A stretch of DNA of 64,000 nucleotides, from the NCBI RefSeq assembly GCF_009708005.2, contig NZ_CP052757.1, positions 2,294,001 to 2,358,000 on the forward strand. The letters run 5' to 3'. A program made the position numbers and the translations under genes. This document shows positions 14,808-22,839 of the stretch, piece after piece. The stretch is from Cellulosimicrobium protaetiae (GTDB taxonomy: Bacteria > Actinomycetota > Actinomycetes > Actinomycetales > Cellulomonadaceae). The notes below the pieces were generated by a model. It saw only the letters and a program-made list of their open reading frames with translations. It did no database searches and was not told the DNA's origin. Each line of letters starts with the position of its first letter. Position 1 is the stretch's first letter.

Positions 14808-16168
14808 GCCCGGCCCTGCCCGACGGCGAGCCGGTCCCGCCCGACGGCTCGCTCCCCGCGTGGGTCGCGGCGGGCGGGGCGGCCGCGGACGGCGGGGGAG
14901 CGTCGGGCCCGACGACCCCGCGCGGGTTCGGCGTCTACCTGCACGTCCCGTTCTGCTCGGTGCGGTGCGGGTACTGCGACTTCAACACGTACACGGCGTC
15001 GGAGCTCGGCGGGGGCGCGAGCCAGGCGTCGTACGCGACGACGGCGCTGCGCGAGATCGACCTCGCGGCGCGCGTCCTGCGCGACGCCGGTCTGCCCGAG
15101 CGGCCGGTGTCGACCGTCTTCGTCGGCGGCGGCACGCCCACGCTGCTCCCTGCGGGTGACCTCGCACGCCTGCTCCACGGCGTGCGCGACGCGTGGGGCC
15201 TCGCGCCGGGTGCCGAGGTGACGACCGAGGCGAACCCCGACTCGGTGACGCCGGAGTCGCTCGCGCAGCTCGCCGACGCCGGGTTCACGCGTGTCTCGTT
15301 CGGCATGCAGTCGGCCGTGCCCCACGTGCTCGCGACGCTCGAGCGCACGCACGACCCGCGGCGCATCCCCGACGTCGTGCGGTGGGCCGGTGACGCCGGG
15401 CTGAAGGTCTCGCTCGACCTCATCTACGGCACGCCGGGGGAGAGCCTCGACGACTGGCGGGCGAGCCTGGAGGCCGTGCTCGCGACCGGCGCCGACCACG
15501 TGTCGGCCTACGCGCTGGTGGTCGAGCCGGGCACCAAGATGGCCGCCCAGGTGCGCCGCCGAGAGGTCGCGCTGCCGAGCGAGGACGACCAGGCGACGAA
15601 GTACGAGCTCGCCGACGAGCTCCTCACCGCCGCAGGGCTCACCTGGTACGAGGTGAGCAACTGGGCGCGAACGAACGACGACCGCTGCCGCCACAACCTC
15701 GCGTACTGGCGGGGCGACGACTGGTGGGGGATCGGGCCCGGGGCGCACTCGTACGTGGCCGCGCCGCCGGTCCCCGCCGCGCACGCGACGACGGACCCGA
15801 GGACGGACCCGACGACCGTGATCGACGACACGGGCGCGCCGGGGCAGGACCCGCGGGTCGGCGTGCGATGGTGGAACGTGAAGCACCCGCGCCGGTACGC
15901 GGCGCTGCTCGAGGCGGGCACGAGCCCCGCGGCAGGGCGTGAGCTCCTCTCGCGGGACGAGGGACGGCTCGAGCAGGCCATGCTCGGCGTGCGGCTGCAC
16001 GAGGGTCTCGACCTCGCGGTCCTGTCCCCGGCGGGACGCCGTGCCGTCGCCGGGCTCGTCGCGAACGGGCTGCTCGACGGCCGCGCGGCGATCGCCGGAC
16101 GCGCGGTGCTCACCCTGCGGGGGCGGTTGCTGGCGGACACGGTGGTACGGGAGATCACGGACGAGTGA
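14804..16168 (+). CDS. hemW: radical SAM haem chaperone HemW
   Basis: A 454-residue radical-SAM protein of the HemW (coproporphyrinogen III oxidase-like) family. The 4Fe-4S motif CxxxCxxC is in [17 protein letters not shown] (about residues 49-64); [11 protein letters not shown] follows, and [14 protein letters not shown] is typical. The cysteine present in true HemN but absent in HemW cannot be judged firmly by eye. The C-terminal HemN domain has [19 protein letters not shown]. HemW binds haem and delivers it to apo-enzymes. GTG 14804 overlaps the lepA stop (GTGA), and its own stop overlaps the next gene. Confidence 0.93.
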   Translation: MSPALPDGEPVPPDGSLPAWVAAGGAAADGGGASGPTTPRGFGVYLHVPFCSVRCGYCDFNTYTASELGGGASQASYATTALREIDLAARVLRDAGLPERPVSTVFVGGGTPTLLPAGDLARLLHGVRDAWGLAPGAEVTTEANPDSVTPESLAQLADAGFTRVSFGMQSAVPHVLATLERTHDPRRIPDVVRWAGDAGLKVSLDLIYGTPGESLDDWRASLEAVLATGADHVSAYALVVEPGTKMAAQVRRREVALPSEDDQATKYELADELLTAAGLTWYEVSNWARTNDDRCRHNLAYWRGDDWWGIGPGAHSYVAAPPVPAAHATTDPRTDPTTVIDDTGAPGQDPRVGVRWWNVKHPRRYAALLEAGTSPAAGRELLSRDEGRLEQAMLGVRLHEGLDLAVLSPAGRRAVAGLVANGLLDGRAAIAGRAVLTLRGRLLADTVVREITDE

Positions 16169-18273
16169 CGACGACCCACGAGGCACCTCGACCCGGGACG
16201 ACCCCTGCGCGGGCCGATCGCCCGACGTCGGAGGAGCCTCGCGTCGTCGGGCACGTGCGCGCGCCCGAGGCGGGCCGGCGGCCGGGCCGACCGACCGTGC
16301 GCTACCGCCGCATGCCGGGTCTGGACGGGCTGCGGGCGCTCGCCGTCGTGGTCGTGGTCGCGTTCCACCTCGCCCCGGCGACGTTCCCCGGCGGGTACGT
16401 CGGGGTCGACGTGTTCTTCGTCCTCTCGGGCTTCCTCATCACCACCCTCCTCGTGCGCGAGCACCGCGACCGGCACCACGTGGGCCTGCGCTCCTTCTGG
16501 GCTCGCCGGGCCCGTCGCCTGCTCCCGGCGCTCGTGCTGGTCGTCACCGTGTGCACCGCGGTCGCCGCGGTCGTGGGCGGCGACGTGCTCGTCGGCATCG
16601 GGCCGCAGCTCTTCGGCGCCGCGACGTTCACGAGCAACTGGGTCGACGTCGCGAGCGGCGCGACCTACTCCGGCGCGCTGCTCCCGCACCTCTTCGGGAA
16701 CCTGTGGTCGCTCGCGGTGGAGGAGCAGTTCTACCTGCTGTGGCCGCTCGTCGTCGTGCTCCTGTGCGTCGTGCGGCCGCTGCGCCGCCGGGCGCCGTGG
16801 ATCGTCACCGGGCTGGGGCTGGCGTCCGCGACGCTCATGGCGCTCCTGTACGCGCCCGGCACCGACCCGACCCGCGTCTACGTCGGCACGGACACCCACC
16901 TCTTCGCGCTCATGGCCGGGGCCGCGCTCGCGTTCTGGCACGTGCGCCCGGTCCCGCGGCCAGCCGTCGACGCCCCGGTGAGCGGCGACGCGCACGCGCT
17001 CCTGCCGGGCGGTCCACGGGTCCGGACGGCACGCGGCCGCCTCGCGGTCCTCGTCGCCGGGGTGGTGGGTGCCGTCGTGCTCGTCGTCGCGGTCGCGACG
17101 ATGCGCTGGGACGACGCGCTCGCCTACCGCGGCGGGCTGCTCGTGTGCGCCGTCGCGGCGACGGGGGTGCTCAACGCCGTCGTGTGCCTGCCGGGGATCG
17201 GCACGCAGCTCGACCGTGGCGTGCTCGGCTGGGTGGGACGCCGGTCGTACGGGCTCTACCTGTGGCACTGGCCGGTGCTCGTGCTCACGGCTGCCTCGCT
17301 CGCGTCGGTGGTCGGTCCCGTCCCGCCGGGCACCGTGCACCCCGTGGTCGTCGTCGTGACGCTCGTCGTCACGGTCGCCGCGGGGGCTCTGTCCTTCCGG
17401 TACGTCGAGCGACCCGTCCTGCGGCGCGGGCTGCGCGGCGCGGCGCGCGACCTCGCCCGGCGCCTCCAGCCGACGCCCGGCGAGGGCGGGCCGCGCGTCC
17501 TCACGCGCCGGGGCTGGGCGCTCGCGGCGTCGTGCGCGCTGGTCGTCGGGCTCTCCGTCGCGGGGGTGGTCAACGCGCCGTCGACGACGAGCGTCGAGCA
17601 GCAGATCGCCGCAGGGGAGCGGGCCGCGCGGGCCACGCAGGTCGTGCCCGACGACGCGGCGCCGGTCGTGCCGGGACCCGCACCCGGGGAAAGCGGTCCC
17701 GCGGACGGCACCGCGCCGCCGGCCCCGCCCGAGCAGAGCCCGCCCCCGGAACCCGACGTGCCGCCCGTCGTCGCGCCGACCGGCGACCAGGTGACCGTCG
17801 TCGGGGACTCCGTGACGCTGGCGAGCGCGCCCGCGCTCACGACGGCGCTCCCCGGCGCGTACGTCGACGGCGCCGTCTCGCGCCAGGTCAAGGACGGGCC
17901 GGCCGCGCTCGCCGCGGCCCGTGACGCAGGCGCGCTGCGCCCGTACGTGGTGCTGTCGCTCGGCACCAACAGCACCGCCGGTGCGGCCGCGCTCGACGAG
18001 CTGCTCGCCGCCGTCGGTCCCGGCCACCGCGTCGTGCTCGTCACCGGGTACGCGGACCGTCCGTGGGTCCCCGGCACGAACGCCGAGATCGTCGCCGCGG
18101 CCGGTCGTCATCCTGGCGTCGTCGTCGCGGACTGGTCCGCCGCGGTCGCCGCGGACCCGTCGGTGCTCGGCCCCGACGGCGTGCACCCCACGGCGGGAGG
18201 GACGTCGGCCTACGCGGCCGTCGTCGTCGACGGGCTCGCCCGCGCGGCGGCGCTGGGCTCGACCACGGTCTGA
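16165..18273 (+). CDS. OafA/OatA-type membrane O-acyltransferase with SGNH domain
   Basis: A 702-residue protein with an N-terminal acyltransferase-3 domain of about ten membrane helices (GLDGLRALAVVVVVAFHLAP, then GGYVGVDVFFVLSGFLITTLL, and SLAVEEQFYLLWPL) and a C-terminal extracellular SGNH-like domain. The SGNH blocks are VVGDSVTLAS (Ser), LSLGTNST (Asn) and DGVHPT (Asp/His). A Pro-rich linker joins them. Such proteins transfer acetyl groups from cytoplasmic acetyl-CoA to cell-surface glycans or peptidoglycan; the acceptor is unknown. The GTG start overlaps the hemW stop by 4 bases, so it appears co-transcribed with lepA-hemW. Confidence 0.92.
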   Translation: MTTTHEAPRPGTTPARADRPTSEEPRVVGHVRAPEAGRRPGRPTVRYRRMPGLDGLRALAVVVVVAFHLAPATFPGGYVGVDVFFVLSGFLITTLLVREHRDRHHVGLRSFWARRARRLLPALVLVVTVCTAVAAVVGGDVLVGIGPQLFGAATFTSNWVDVASGATYSGALLPHLFGNLWSLAVEEQFYLLWPLVVVLLCVVRPLRRRAPWIVTGLGLASATLMALLYAPGTDPTRVYVGTDTHLFALMAGAALAFWHVRPVPRPAVDAPVSGDAHALLPGGPRVRTARGRLAVLVAGVVGAVVLVVAVATMRWDDALAYRGGLLVCAVAATGVLNAVVCLPGIGTQLDRGVLGWVGRRSYGLYLWHWPVLVLTAASLASVVGPVPPGTVHPVVVVVTLVVTVAAGALSFRYVERPVLRRGLRGAARDLARRLQPTPGEGGPRVLTRRGWALAASCALVVGLSVAGVVNAPSTTSVEQQIAAGERAARATQVVPDDAAPVVPGPAPGESGPADGTAPPAPPEQSPPPEPDVPPVVAPTGDQVTVVGDSVTLASAPALTTALPGAYVDGAVSRQVKDGPAALAAARDAGALRPYVVLSLGTNSTAGAAALDELLAAVGPGHRVVLVTGYADRPWVPGTNAEIVAAAGRHPGVVVADWSAAVAADPSVLGPDGVHPTAGGTSAYAAVVVDGLARAAALGSTTV

Positions 18274-18483
18274 GGGCCAGCCCTCCCGCGCTTCTCCGAC
18301 GCTCGCGAGCGGGTGACTTCTCGCGCGACACCGGCCGATCCCGGCGTTTCCTCTAGCGCGCCCGGCGGAATCCCGACAGGGTGTACCCGACCGCGAAATG
18401 TGCGACCGACACAGGACGTCCACATCCGCGTCCTGCGGCGAGCACGCGCACCACGGTCCGAGGACGACCGACCGAGGAGACCC

Positions 18484-19491
18484 ATGAGCGAGAGCACCGC
18501 CGGCGGCCCGCCGCGCGACGAGAACGAGCCGCAGCCATCCGAGGGCGCCGCACCGGTTCCCCCGACCCCACCCGCGTCCCCGCAGACGCCGCCGTCTCCC
18601 CAGCCGCCGGCGTCTCCGCAGCCGTCACCGTACGGCGCACCGCCCGCCGGTGCGTACCCGCCCCCGGCGGGGCCGCCTCCCGCGCAGCCTCCCTACGGCC
18701 AGCAGCCGCCCGGGCAGCCGCCGTACGGCGGACCGCCGCCGGGGCAGCCGCCCTCCGCGGGCCAGCCGGGCGGCTACCCGCCGCCCGCCGCGCCGTACGG
18801 GCAGCCGGGCTACCCCGGCCAGCCGATCCAGGTCCAGGACGCGTTCTCCTACGGCTGGAACAGGTTCACGCAGAACGCCGGAGTCATCATCGGCGGCGTC
18901 CTCACGTACGTGGCCGTCTTCGCGGGGCTGTCGATCGCCTTCTGGGCGATCCTCGTCGGGACGGCGACGACGACCGTGGACCCGGAGACGGGCGCCGTCA
19001 GCACGGCGGGCGGCTTCGCGTTCGGGTTCGGGCTGTTCGCCTTCATCGCGATCGTCGTGGTGCTCGGCTTCCTCGTCCAGGCTGCCGTCGTCAACGTGTC
19101 GCTCCTCGTCACGCGGGGCAAGAAGCTCGAGTACGCGGACTTCTTCCGGTACCCGAACCTCGGGAACGTGATCCTCGTGGCGCTGCTCGTCGGCCTCGCG
19201 ACCGGCGTGCTCGCGATCACGTTCGTGGGGCCGATCGTCTTCGTGTTCTTCGCCCAGTTCACGCTGTTCTACGTCATCGACAAGAAGCTCGGGGTGTTCG
19301 ACGCCTTCAAGGCGAGCTTCACGGTCGTCAGCAGGAACCTCGGCACCGTCGTGCTGCTGTTCCTCGGCGTCTACCTCGCGCAGCTCGTCGGGACGCTCCT
19401 GTGCTACGTGGGCCTCCTCGTGGCGCTGCCCGTCGCGCAGATCGCGACGGCGTACGTGTACCGCCGCCTCAACGACGAACAGCCCGTCTGA
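18484..19491 (+). CDS. proline-rich multi-pass membrane protein, paralogue 1
   Basis: A 335-residue protein of unknown function. Residues 1-115 are Pro/Gln/Gly-rich with repeats such as PYGGPPPGQPP. About five or six membrane helices follow, after the motif VQDAFSYGWNRFTQNAG. It shares topology and motifs with the next gene (FSYGWNRF versus ISYGWRKV; ADFFRYPNLGNVI versus AAFFRIGNVVNVL; YVYRRL versus FAYRRL), so the pair arose by tandem duplication. ATG 18484 has GAGGA 5-6 bases upstream; the longer open frame has no such signal. The 210-base gap before it shows no gene. Confidence 0.85.
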   Translation: MSESTAGGPPRDENEPQPSEGAAPVPPTPPASPQTPPSPQPPASPQPSPYGAPPAGAYPPPAGPPPAQPPYGQQPPGQPPYGGPPPGQPPSAGQPGGYPPPAAPYGQPGYPGQPIQVQDAFSYGWNRFTQNAGVIIGGVLTYVAVFAGLSIAFWAILVGTATTTVDPETGAVSTAGGFAFGFGLFAFIAIVVVLGFLVQAAVVNVSLLVTRGKKLEYADFFRYPNLGNVILVALLVGLATGVLAITFVGPIVFVFFAQFTLFYVIDKKLGVFDAFKASFTVVSRNLGTVVLLFLGVYLAQLVGTLLCYVGLLVALPVAQIATAYVYRRLNDEQPV

Positions 19492-19607
19492 GCCCGGGGA
19501 CGGTGCGCCTCCCCGCGCGGGCAGGCCCCTGAACAGCCAGGATAGGACCGAGCACGTCGAGGACGCGTGCTGCCCGCAGCACGTGACGACGAGGAACGAG
19601 GTGCACG

Positions 19608-20732
19608 ATGACGGACCCCACGAACCCGGGCGGTCAGCCGCCCCGCGAGGACGAGCCGACGCCGGGGGACGGTTCCGGGACCCCGCAGCAGCCCACGGAA
19701 CCGCCGACCGGCCCGGTCCCCGACCAGCCCGCCGGTCCGCCGGCGTCGACCCCTGACGCGGACGTCCCGCCGGCCTCGCCGTACGGCCCGGGCGGCGCGG
19801 CGCCGCAGGACCCGGCCGCTCCGCCGTCGGGCCCGCCTGCGTGGGGCGCACCGCAAGAGCCTGCCGCTCCGCCGTCGGGCCCGCCCGCGTACGGCGCGCC
19901 CGGTGCGTACGGCGCTCCCGCGGGTGCGCCGGGCGACCCCACGGCACCGGGCCCGACGGCGCCGCCGTCGGGCGCGTACCCGCCCCCGTCCGGCTCCTAC
20001 CCTCCGCCGCCCGGCTCGTACCCGGTCGCGGCCGGTGGCTACGGCGCCCAGCCCGGGTACACCGGTCCCGCGTTCGCGGTGGGTGAGGCGATCTCCTACG
20101 GCTGGCGCAAGGTCACCTCGAACCTCGGGCCGTGGATCCTCGTCGCGCTCATCTTCATCGCGGTGAACGTCGCGTGGAGCTGGATCACGGGCGGGTTCGA
20201 CCAGTTCCAGGACCAGTACGACTTCACGGACACGAACTTCGCCGCCGTCAGCGGCATCACGTTCACGAGCATCCTGCTCGGGATCGTCGGCACGGTCATC
20301 GGCTACCTCATCACCGCGTTCTTCACGCGCGGTGCGCTCCACGAGGTGGACGGGCGCCGGCCCGACGTCGCGGCGTTCTTCCGGATCGGCAACGTCGTCA
20401 ACGTGCTGCTCGCGGCGCTGATCGTCGGCATCCTCACGGGCGTCGGCCTCGTGCTGTGCATCCTGCCCGGCCTCGCGGTGCTGCTCTTCTCCGCGTTCGT
20501 CTACTACGTCGCGCTCGACCAGGGCGTCGACGCGATCACGGCGATCCGGACGAGCTTCTCCCTCGTGGCCAAGAACTTCGGGCAGGTGTTCCTGCTCCTG
20601 CTCGCCCTCGTCGGCATCAACATCCTCGGCGCGATCCCGTGCGGCCTCGGGCTCTTCGTCACGATCCCGCTGAGCTACGTCGCGGTGGGCTTCGCGTACC
20701 GCCGCCTCACCGGGGGCGTCCCGGCCGTCTGA
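19608..20732 (+). CDS. proline-rich multi-pass membrane protein, paralogue 2
   Basis: A 374-residue paralogue of the preceding gene. It has a Pro/Gly-rich N-terminus (residues 1-145) followed by about five membrane helices beginning at VGEAISYGWRKVTSNLG. The extracytoplasmic segment after helix 1 (FDQFQDQYDFTDTNF) has no counterpart in paralogue 1. The helix LVLCILPGLAVLLFSAFVYYVALD and the segment AIRTSFSLVAKNFGQVF resemble DUF4013/DUF975-like membrane proteins, but the match is loose. A GAGGAACGAGG stretch precedes ATG 19608. Function unknown. Confidence 0.85.
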   Translation: MTDPTNPGGQPPREDEPTPGDGSGTPQQPTEPPTGPVPDQPAGPPASTPDADVPPASPYGPGGAAPQDPAAPPSGPPAWGAPQEPAAPPSGPPAYGAPGAYGAPAGAPGDPTAPGPTAPPSGAYPPPSGSYPPPPGSYPVAAGGYGAQPGYTGPAFAVGEAISYGWRKVTSNLGPWILVALIFIAVNVAWSWITGGFDQFQDQYDFTDTNFAAVSGITFTSILLGIVGTVIGYLITAFFTRGALHEVDGRRPDVAAFFRIGNVVNVLLAALIVGILTGVGLVLCILPGLAVLLFSAFVYYVALDQGVDAITAIRTSFSLVAKNFGQVFLLLLALVGINILGAIPCGLGLFVTIPLSYVAVGFAYRRLTGGVPAV

Positions 20733-20736
20733 CCCG

Positions 20737-20773
20737 GAGGCGTCGTGCCGGCTACGCCCCGGCGCGACGCCTC
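20737..20773. terminator. bidirectional hairpin, paralogue 2/TetR gene
   Basis: GAGGCGTCG (20737-20745) pairs with 20765-20773 and GCCGG (20747-20751) with 20759-20763, with a T-G wobble between and a 7-base loop. It lies between convergent genes. Confidence 0.75.
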
Positions 20774-21400
20774 TCAGAGATCCGTGCCGAGCCCCCTCGC
20801 CCAGCCCCGCTCCACGGACCGGGCGGCGCTGCGGGCATCGTCCCCCGCAGCCCGGTAGAGGTGCACGAGCCCCGACGTCACGACGGGCTCGACCTGCTCG
20901 AACGAGAGCACCCGGGTGACGAGCAGCATGCACGCACCGTGGCCCAGCATCCACAGCTCGTGCGCGAACCCGAGGACGTCGACGTCGTCGTCGAAGCGAC
21001 CGGAGGCCACCGCACGACGCACGGCCCCGACGAGGTGACCGAGCGTGGCGTCCGCCGCCCCGGAGTCGGGCAGCGGCAGCGAGCCGTCGAACATCAGCGA
21101 GTACAGCTCGGGGATCTCCCGGGCCGAGGCGGCGTAGGCCGCCCCGGCGGCGGCAGCGTCGCCGACCGGGTCGTCGGTCGCGGAGAGCGTGCCCAGGCGT
21201 GCGGCGAGCCGGGTGAACCCTTCCTGGCGCACGGCGCCGAGAAGGCCCGGCATGCCGTCGAAGTACGTGTAGACGGCCATGGTCGAGACCCCGGTCCCGG
21301 CGACGACGCCGCGCAGGGTGACGGGCTCGCGGCGGGCCAGCATGCCGGCGGCGCGGTCGATCAGCAGACCGCGGACTTCGGGGCGAGGAGGACGGACCAC
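20774..21400 (-). CDS. TetR family regulator
   Basis: A 208-residue repressor-type protein. The N-terminal helix-turn-helix reads VTLRGVVAGTGVSTMAVYTYFDGMPGLLGAV (residues about 27-57). The C-terminal helical ligand domain resembles TetR_C/WHG types (ELYSLMFDGSLPLPD). The start is GTG 21400. It is transcribed away from the RidA gene, and a 39-base dyad lies in the short gap between them, so autoregulation and control of ridA are likely. The ligand is unknown. Confidence 0.9.
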   Translation of the reverse strand: MVRPPRPEVRGLLIDRAAGMLARREPVTLRGVVAGTGVSTMAVYTYFDGMPGLLGAVRQEGFTRLAARLGTLSATDDPVGDAAAAGAAYAASAREIPELYSLMFDGSLPLPDSGAADATLGHLVGAVRRAVASGRFDDDVDVLGFAHELWMLGHGACMLLVTRVLSFEQVEPVVTSGLVHLYRAAGDDARSAARSVERGWARGLGTDL

Positions 21401-21406
21401 TGGACC

Positions 21407-21445
21407 ATTCTATATCGGCGCTATAAAATAGCAGCGATACAGAAT
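21407..21445. promoter_or_regulatory. candidate TetR operator (39-base dyad)
   Basis: Nested inverted repeats share one centre: ATTCTATATCG (21407-21417) against CGATACAGAAT (21435-21445), 10 of 11 pairs, and GCTAT (21420-21424) against ATAGC (21428-21432), all pairs, around AAA. Together 15 of 18 positions per arm are complementary. It is strikingly AT-rich for this genome. It contains a possible -10 (TATAAA 21422-21427) for ridA, with CTGGAC 21400-21405 as a weak -35. Confidence 0.75.
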
Positions 21446-21459
21446 CGAGGAGGTCCGCC

Positions 21460-21867
21460 ATGTCCGTCCGACTGATCAACCCACCCGCCCTGCCGCAGCC
21501 CGAGGGCTACGCCCAGCTGTCGGTCGCGGAGGGCTCCCGGCTCGTGTTCGTCTCGGGGCAGGTGGCGCGCGACGCCGAGGGCAACCCCGTCGGGGACGGC
21601 GACCTGGTCGCCCAGACCGAGCAGGCCTACGTCAACGTGCACGCTGCGGTCGTCGCCGCCGGCGGGTCGTTCGCCGACGTCGCCAGGCTGACGGTCTACG
21701 TCGTGGACTGGGAACCGCCCAAGATGGCGCAGCTCGTCGAGGGCGCGGTGCGCGCGGCGCAACGCCTGGACCTCGACCTCGTCCGTCCCATCACCCTCGT
21801 GGGCGTCGCAGCCCTCGGCGAGCCCGACCTGCTGGTCGAGGTCGAGGCGGTCGCGGTGCTGCCCTGA
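21460..21867 (+). CDS. RidA family protein
   Basis: A 135-residue protein of the YjgF/YER057c/UK114 family, normal length. Seen: LVFVSGQVARDAEGNPVG (residues about 29-46), QTEQAYVNVHAAVVAAGGSFADVARLTVYVVD and the C-terminal ALGEPDLLVEVEAVAV. The usual active-site Arg near residue 105 is not obvious: the segment reads RPITLVGVAALGEPDLLVEVEA, so it may be a RidA subgroup without imine deaminase activity. GAGGAGG lies 6 bases before ATG 21460. It is probably controlled by the divergent TetR gene. Confidence 0.9.
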   Translation: MSVRLINPPALPQPEGYAQLSVAEGSRLVFVSGQVARDAEGNPVGDGDLVAQTEQAYVNVHAAVVAAGGSFADVARLTVYVVDWEPPKMAQLVEGAVRAAQRLDLDLVRPITLVGVAALGEPDLLVEVEAVAVLP

Positions 21868-21887
21868 CCCGGACGGTCCGGTCAGGG
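21862..21887. terminator. hairpin spanning both stop codons, ridA/DUF3097
   Basis: CCCTGACC (21862-21869) pairs with GGTCAGGG (21880-21887). The left arm contains the ridA TGA and the right arm the DUF3097 stop on the other strand; the genes are only 14 bases apart. Confidence 0.6.
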
Positions 21888-22745
21888 TGCCGTCACGAAG
21901 TCGATGAGCTCCTCGACGCGGCCGAGCAGCGAGGGCTCGAGGTCGGCGTAGGAGCGCACCGTGCCGAGGATGCGCTGCCACGCGCGGCCCACGTCCTCGG
22001 CGGTGTCCGCGGGCCAGCCGAGCTCGCGCAGGATGCCGCGCTTCCACTCGGTGCCCCGCTCGATCACGGGCCAGCGATCGAGGCCGACGCGCGCGGGCTT
22101 CACGGCCTGCCACACGTCGACGTACGGGTGACCGAGCACGAGCACGGTGCCCGCGGGGGAGCGGCGCAGCGCCTCGTCCGCGATGCGTCGCTCCTTGCTC
22201 CCGGGGACCAGGTGGTCCACGAGCACGCCCACGCGGCGTTGCGGCGTCGGGCCGAAGTCCGCGAGCGCCGCCGCCAGGTCGTCGACACCGTGCAGGGGCT
22301 CGACGACGACGCCCTCGACCCGCAGGTCGTCACCCCACACCTTCTCGACGAGCTCGGCGTCGTGCTTGCCCTCCACCCAGATGCGGCTGCCGCGGGCCAC
22401 CCGGGCACGCTGCCCGACGACGGCCCGCGAGCCGGACGCGGTCCGCGTCGGGGCGGCGGGGGCCCGCGAGGTGACGGGCGGCGTGAGCTCGACGGGCTCG
22501 CCGTCGACCCAGAACCCGGGCCCGAGCGGGAAGGTCCGCGTGCGGCCGGAACGGTCCTCGAGCACGACGACGTGCATGCCGCCCGACTTCTCGACCCGGA
22601 CGACGGCGCCGACCCAGCCGGTCTGCACCTCCTCGACGACGAGACCCCGTTCCGCCGCCTGCGGTCGGGACACCGGTCGCACGCGGTGGTGGGCGGGGGC
22701 GGGCGTGCCGCCGAGGACGTCGGAGCCGTAGCGGTCGAAGGACAC
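21882..22745 (-). CDS. DUF3097 family protein
   Basis: A 287-residue actinobacterial protein of unknown function. It begins MSFDRYGSDVLGG, has WVGAVVRVEKSGGMHVVVLEDRSGRTRTFPLGPGFWVDGEPV in its N-terminal half, and a Toprim-like centre (RIWVEGKHDAELVEKVWGDDLR, then VVEPLHGVDDLAA, with acidic residues where Toprim metal ligands would be). HemW, DUF3097 and HrcA genes commonly lie close together in actinobacteria. The start is GTG 22745, with TAGGGT on the minus strand (22752-22757) 6 bases upstream. Confidence 0.88.
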   Translation of the reverse strand: MSFDRYGSDVLGGTPAPAHHRVRPVSRPQAAERGLVVEEVQTGWVGAVVRVEKSGGMHVVVLEDRSGRTRTFPLGPGFWVDGEPVELTPPVTSRAPAAPTRTASGSRAVVGQRARVARGSRIWVEGKHDAELVEKVWGDDLRVEGVVVEPLHGVDDLAAALADFGPTPQRRVGVLVDHLVPGSKERRIADEALRRSPAGTVLVLGHPYVDVWQAVKPARVGLDRWPVIERGTEWKRGILRELGWPADTAEDVGRAWQRILGTVRSYADLEPSLLGRVEELIDFVTAP

Positions 22746-22751
22746 GGCGTC

Positions 22752-22757
22752 ACCCTA
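22752..22757 (-). promoter_or_regulatory. -10 box, leaderless start of DUF3097 gene
   Basis: TAGGGT on the minus strand, 6 bases before GTG 22745. Confidence 0.45.
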
Positions 22758-22827
22758 GGTCAGTACAGGGTGGCTGCGCGCGGTATCGGCTGCGGCTCCC
22801 GACGCGCGCGGAACCGGGCGCGGGTGG

Positions 22828-22833
22828 TACGAC
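22828..22833 (+). promoter_or_regulatory. -10 box, leaderless start of MFS gene
   Basis: TACGAC, then 6 bases, then GTG 22840. Confidence 0.4.
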
Positions 22834-22839
22834 GGACCG

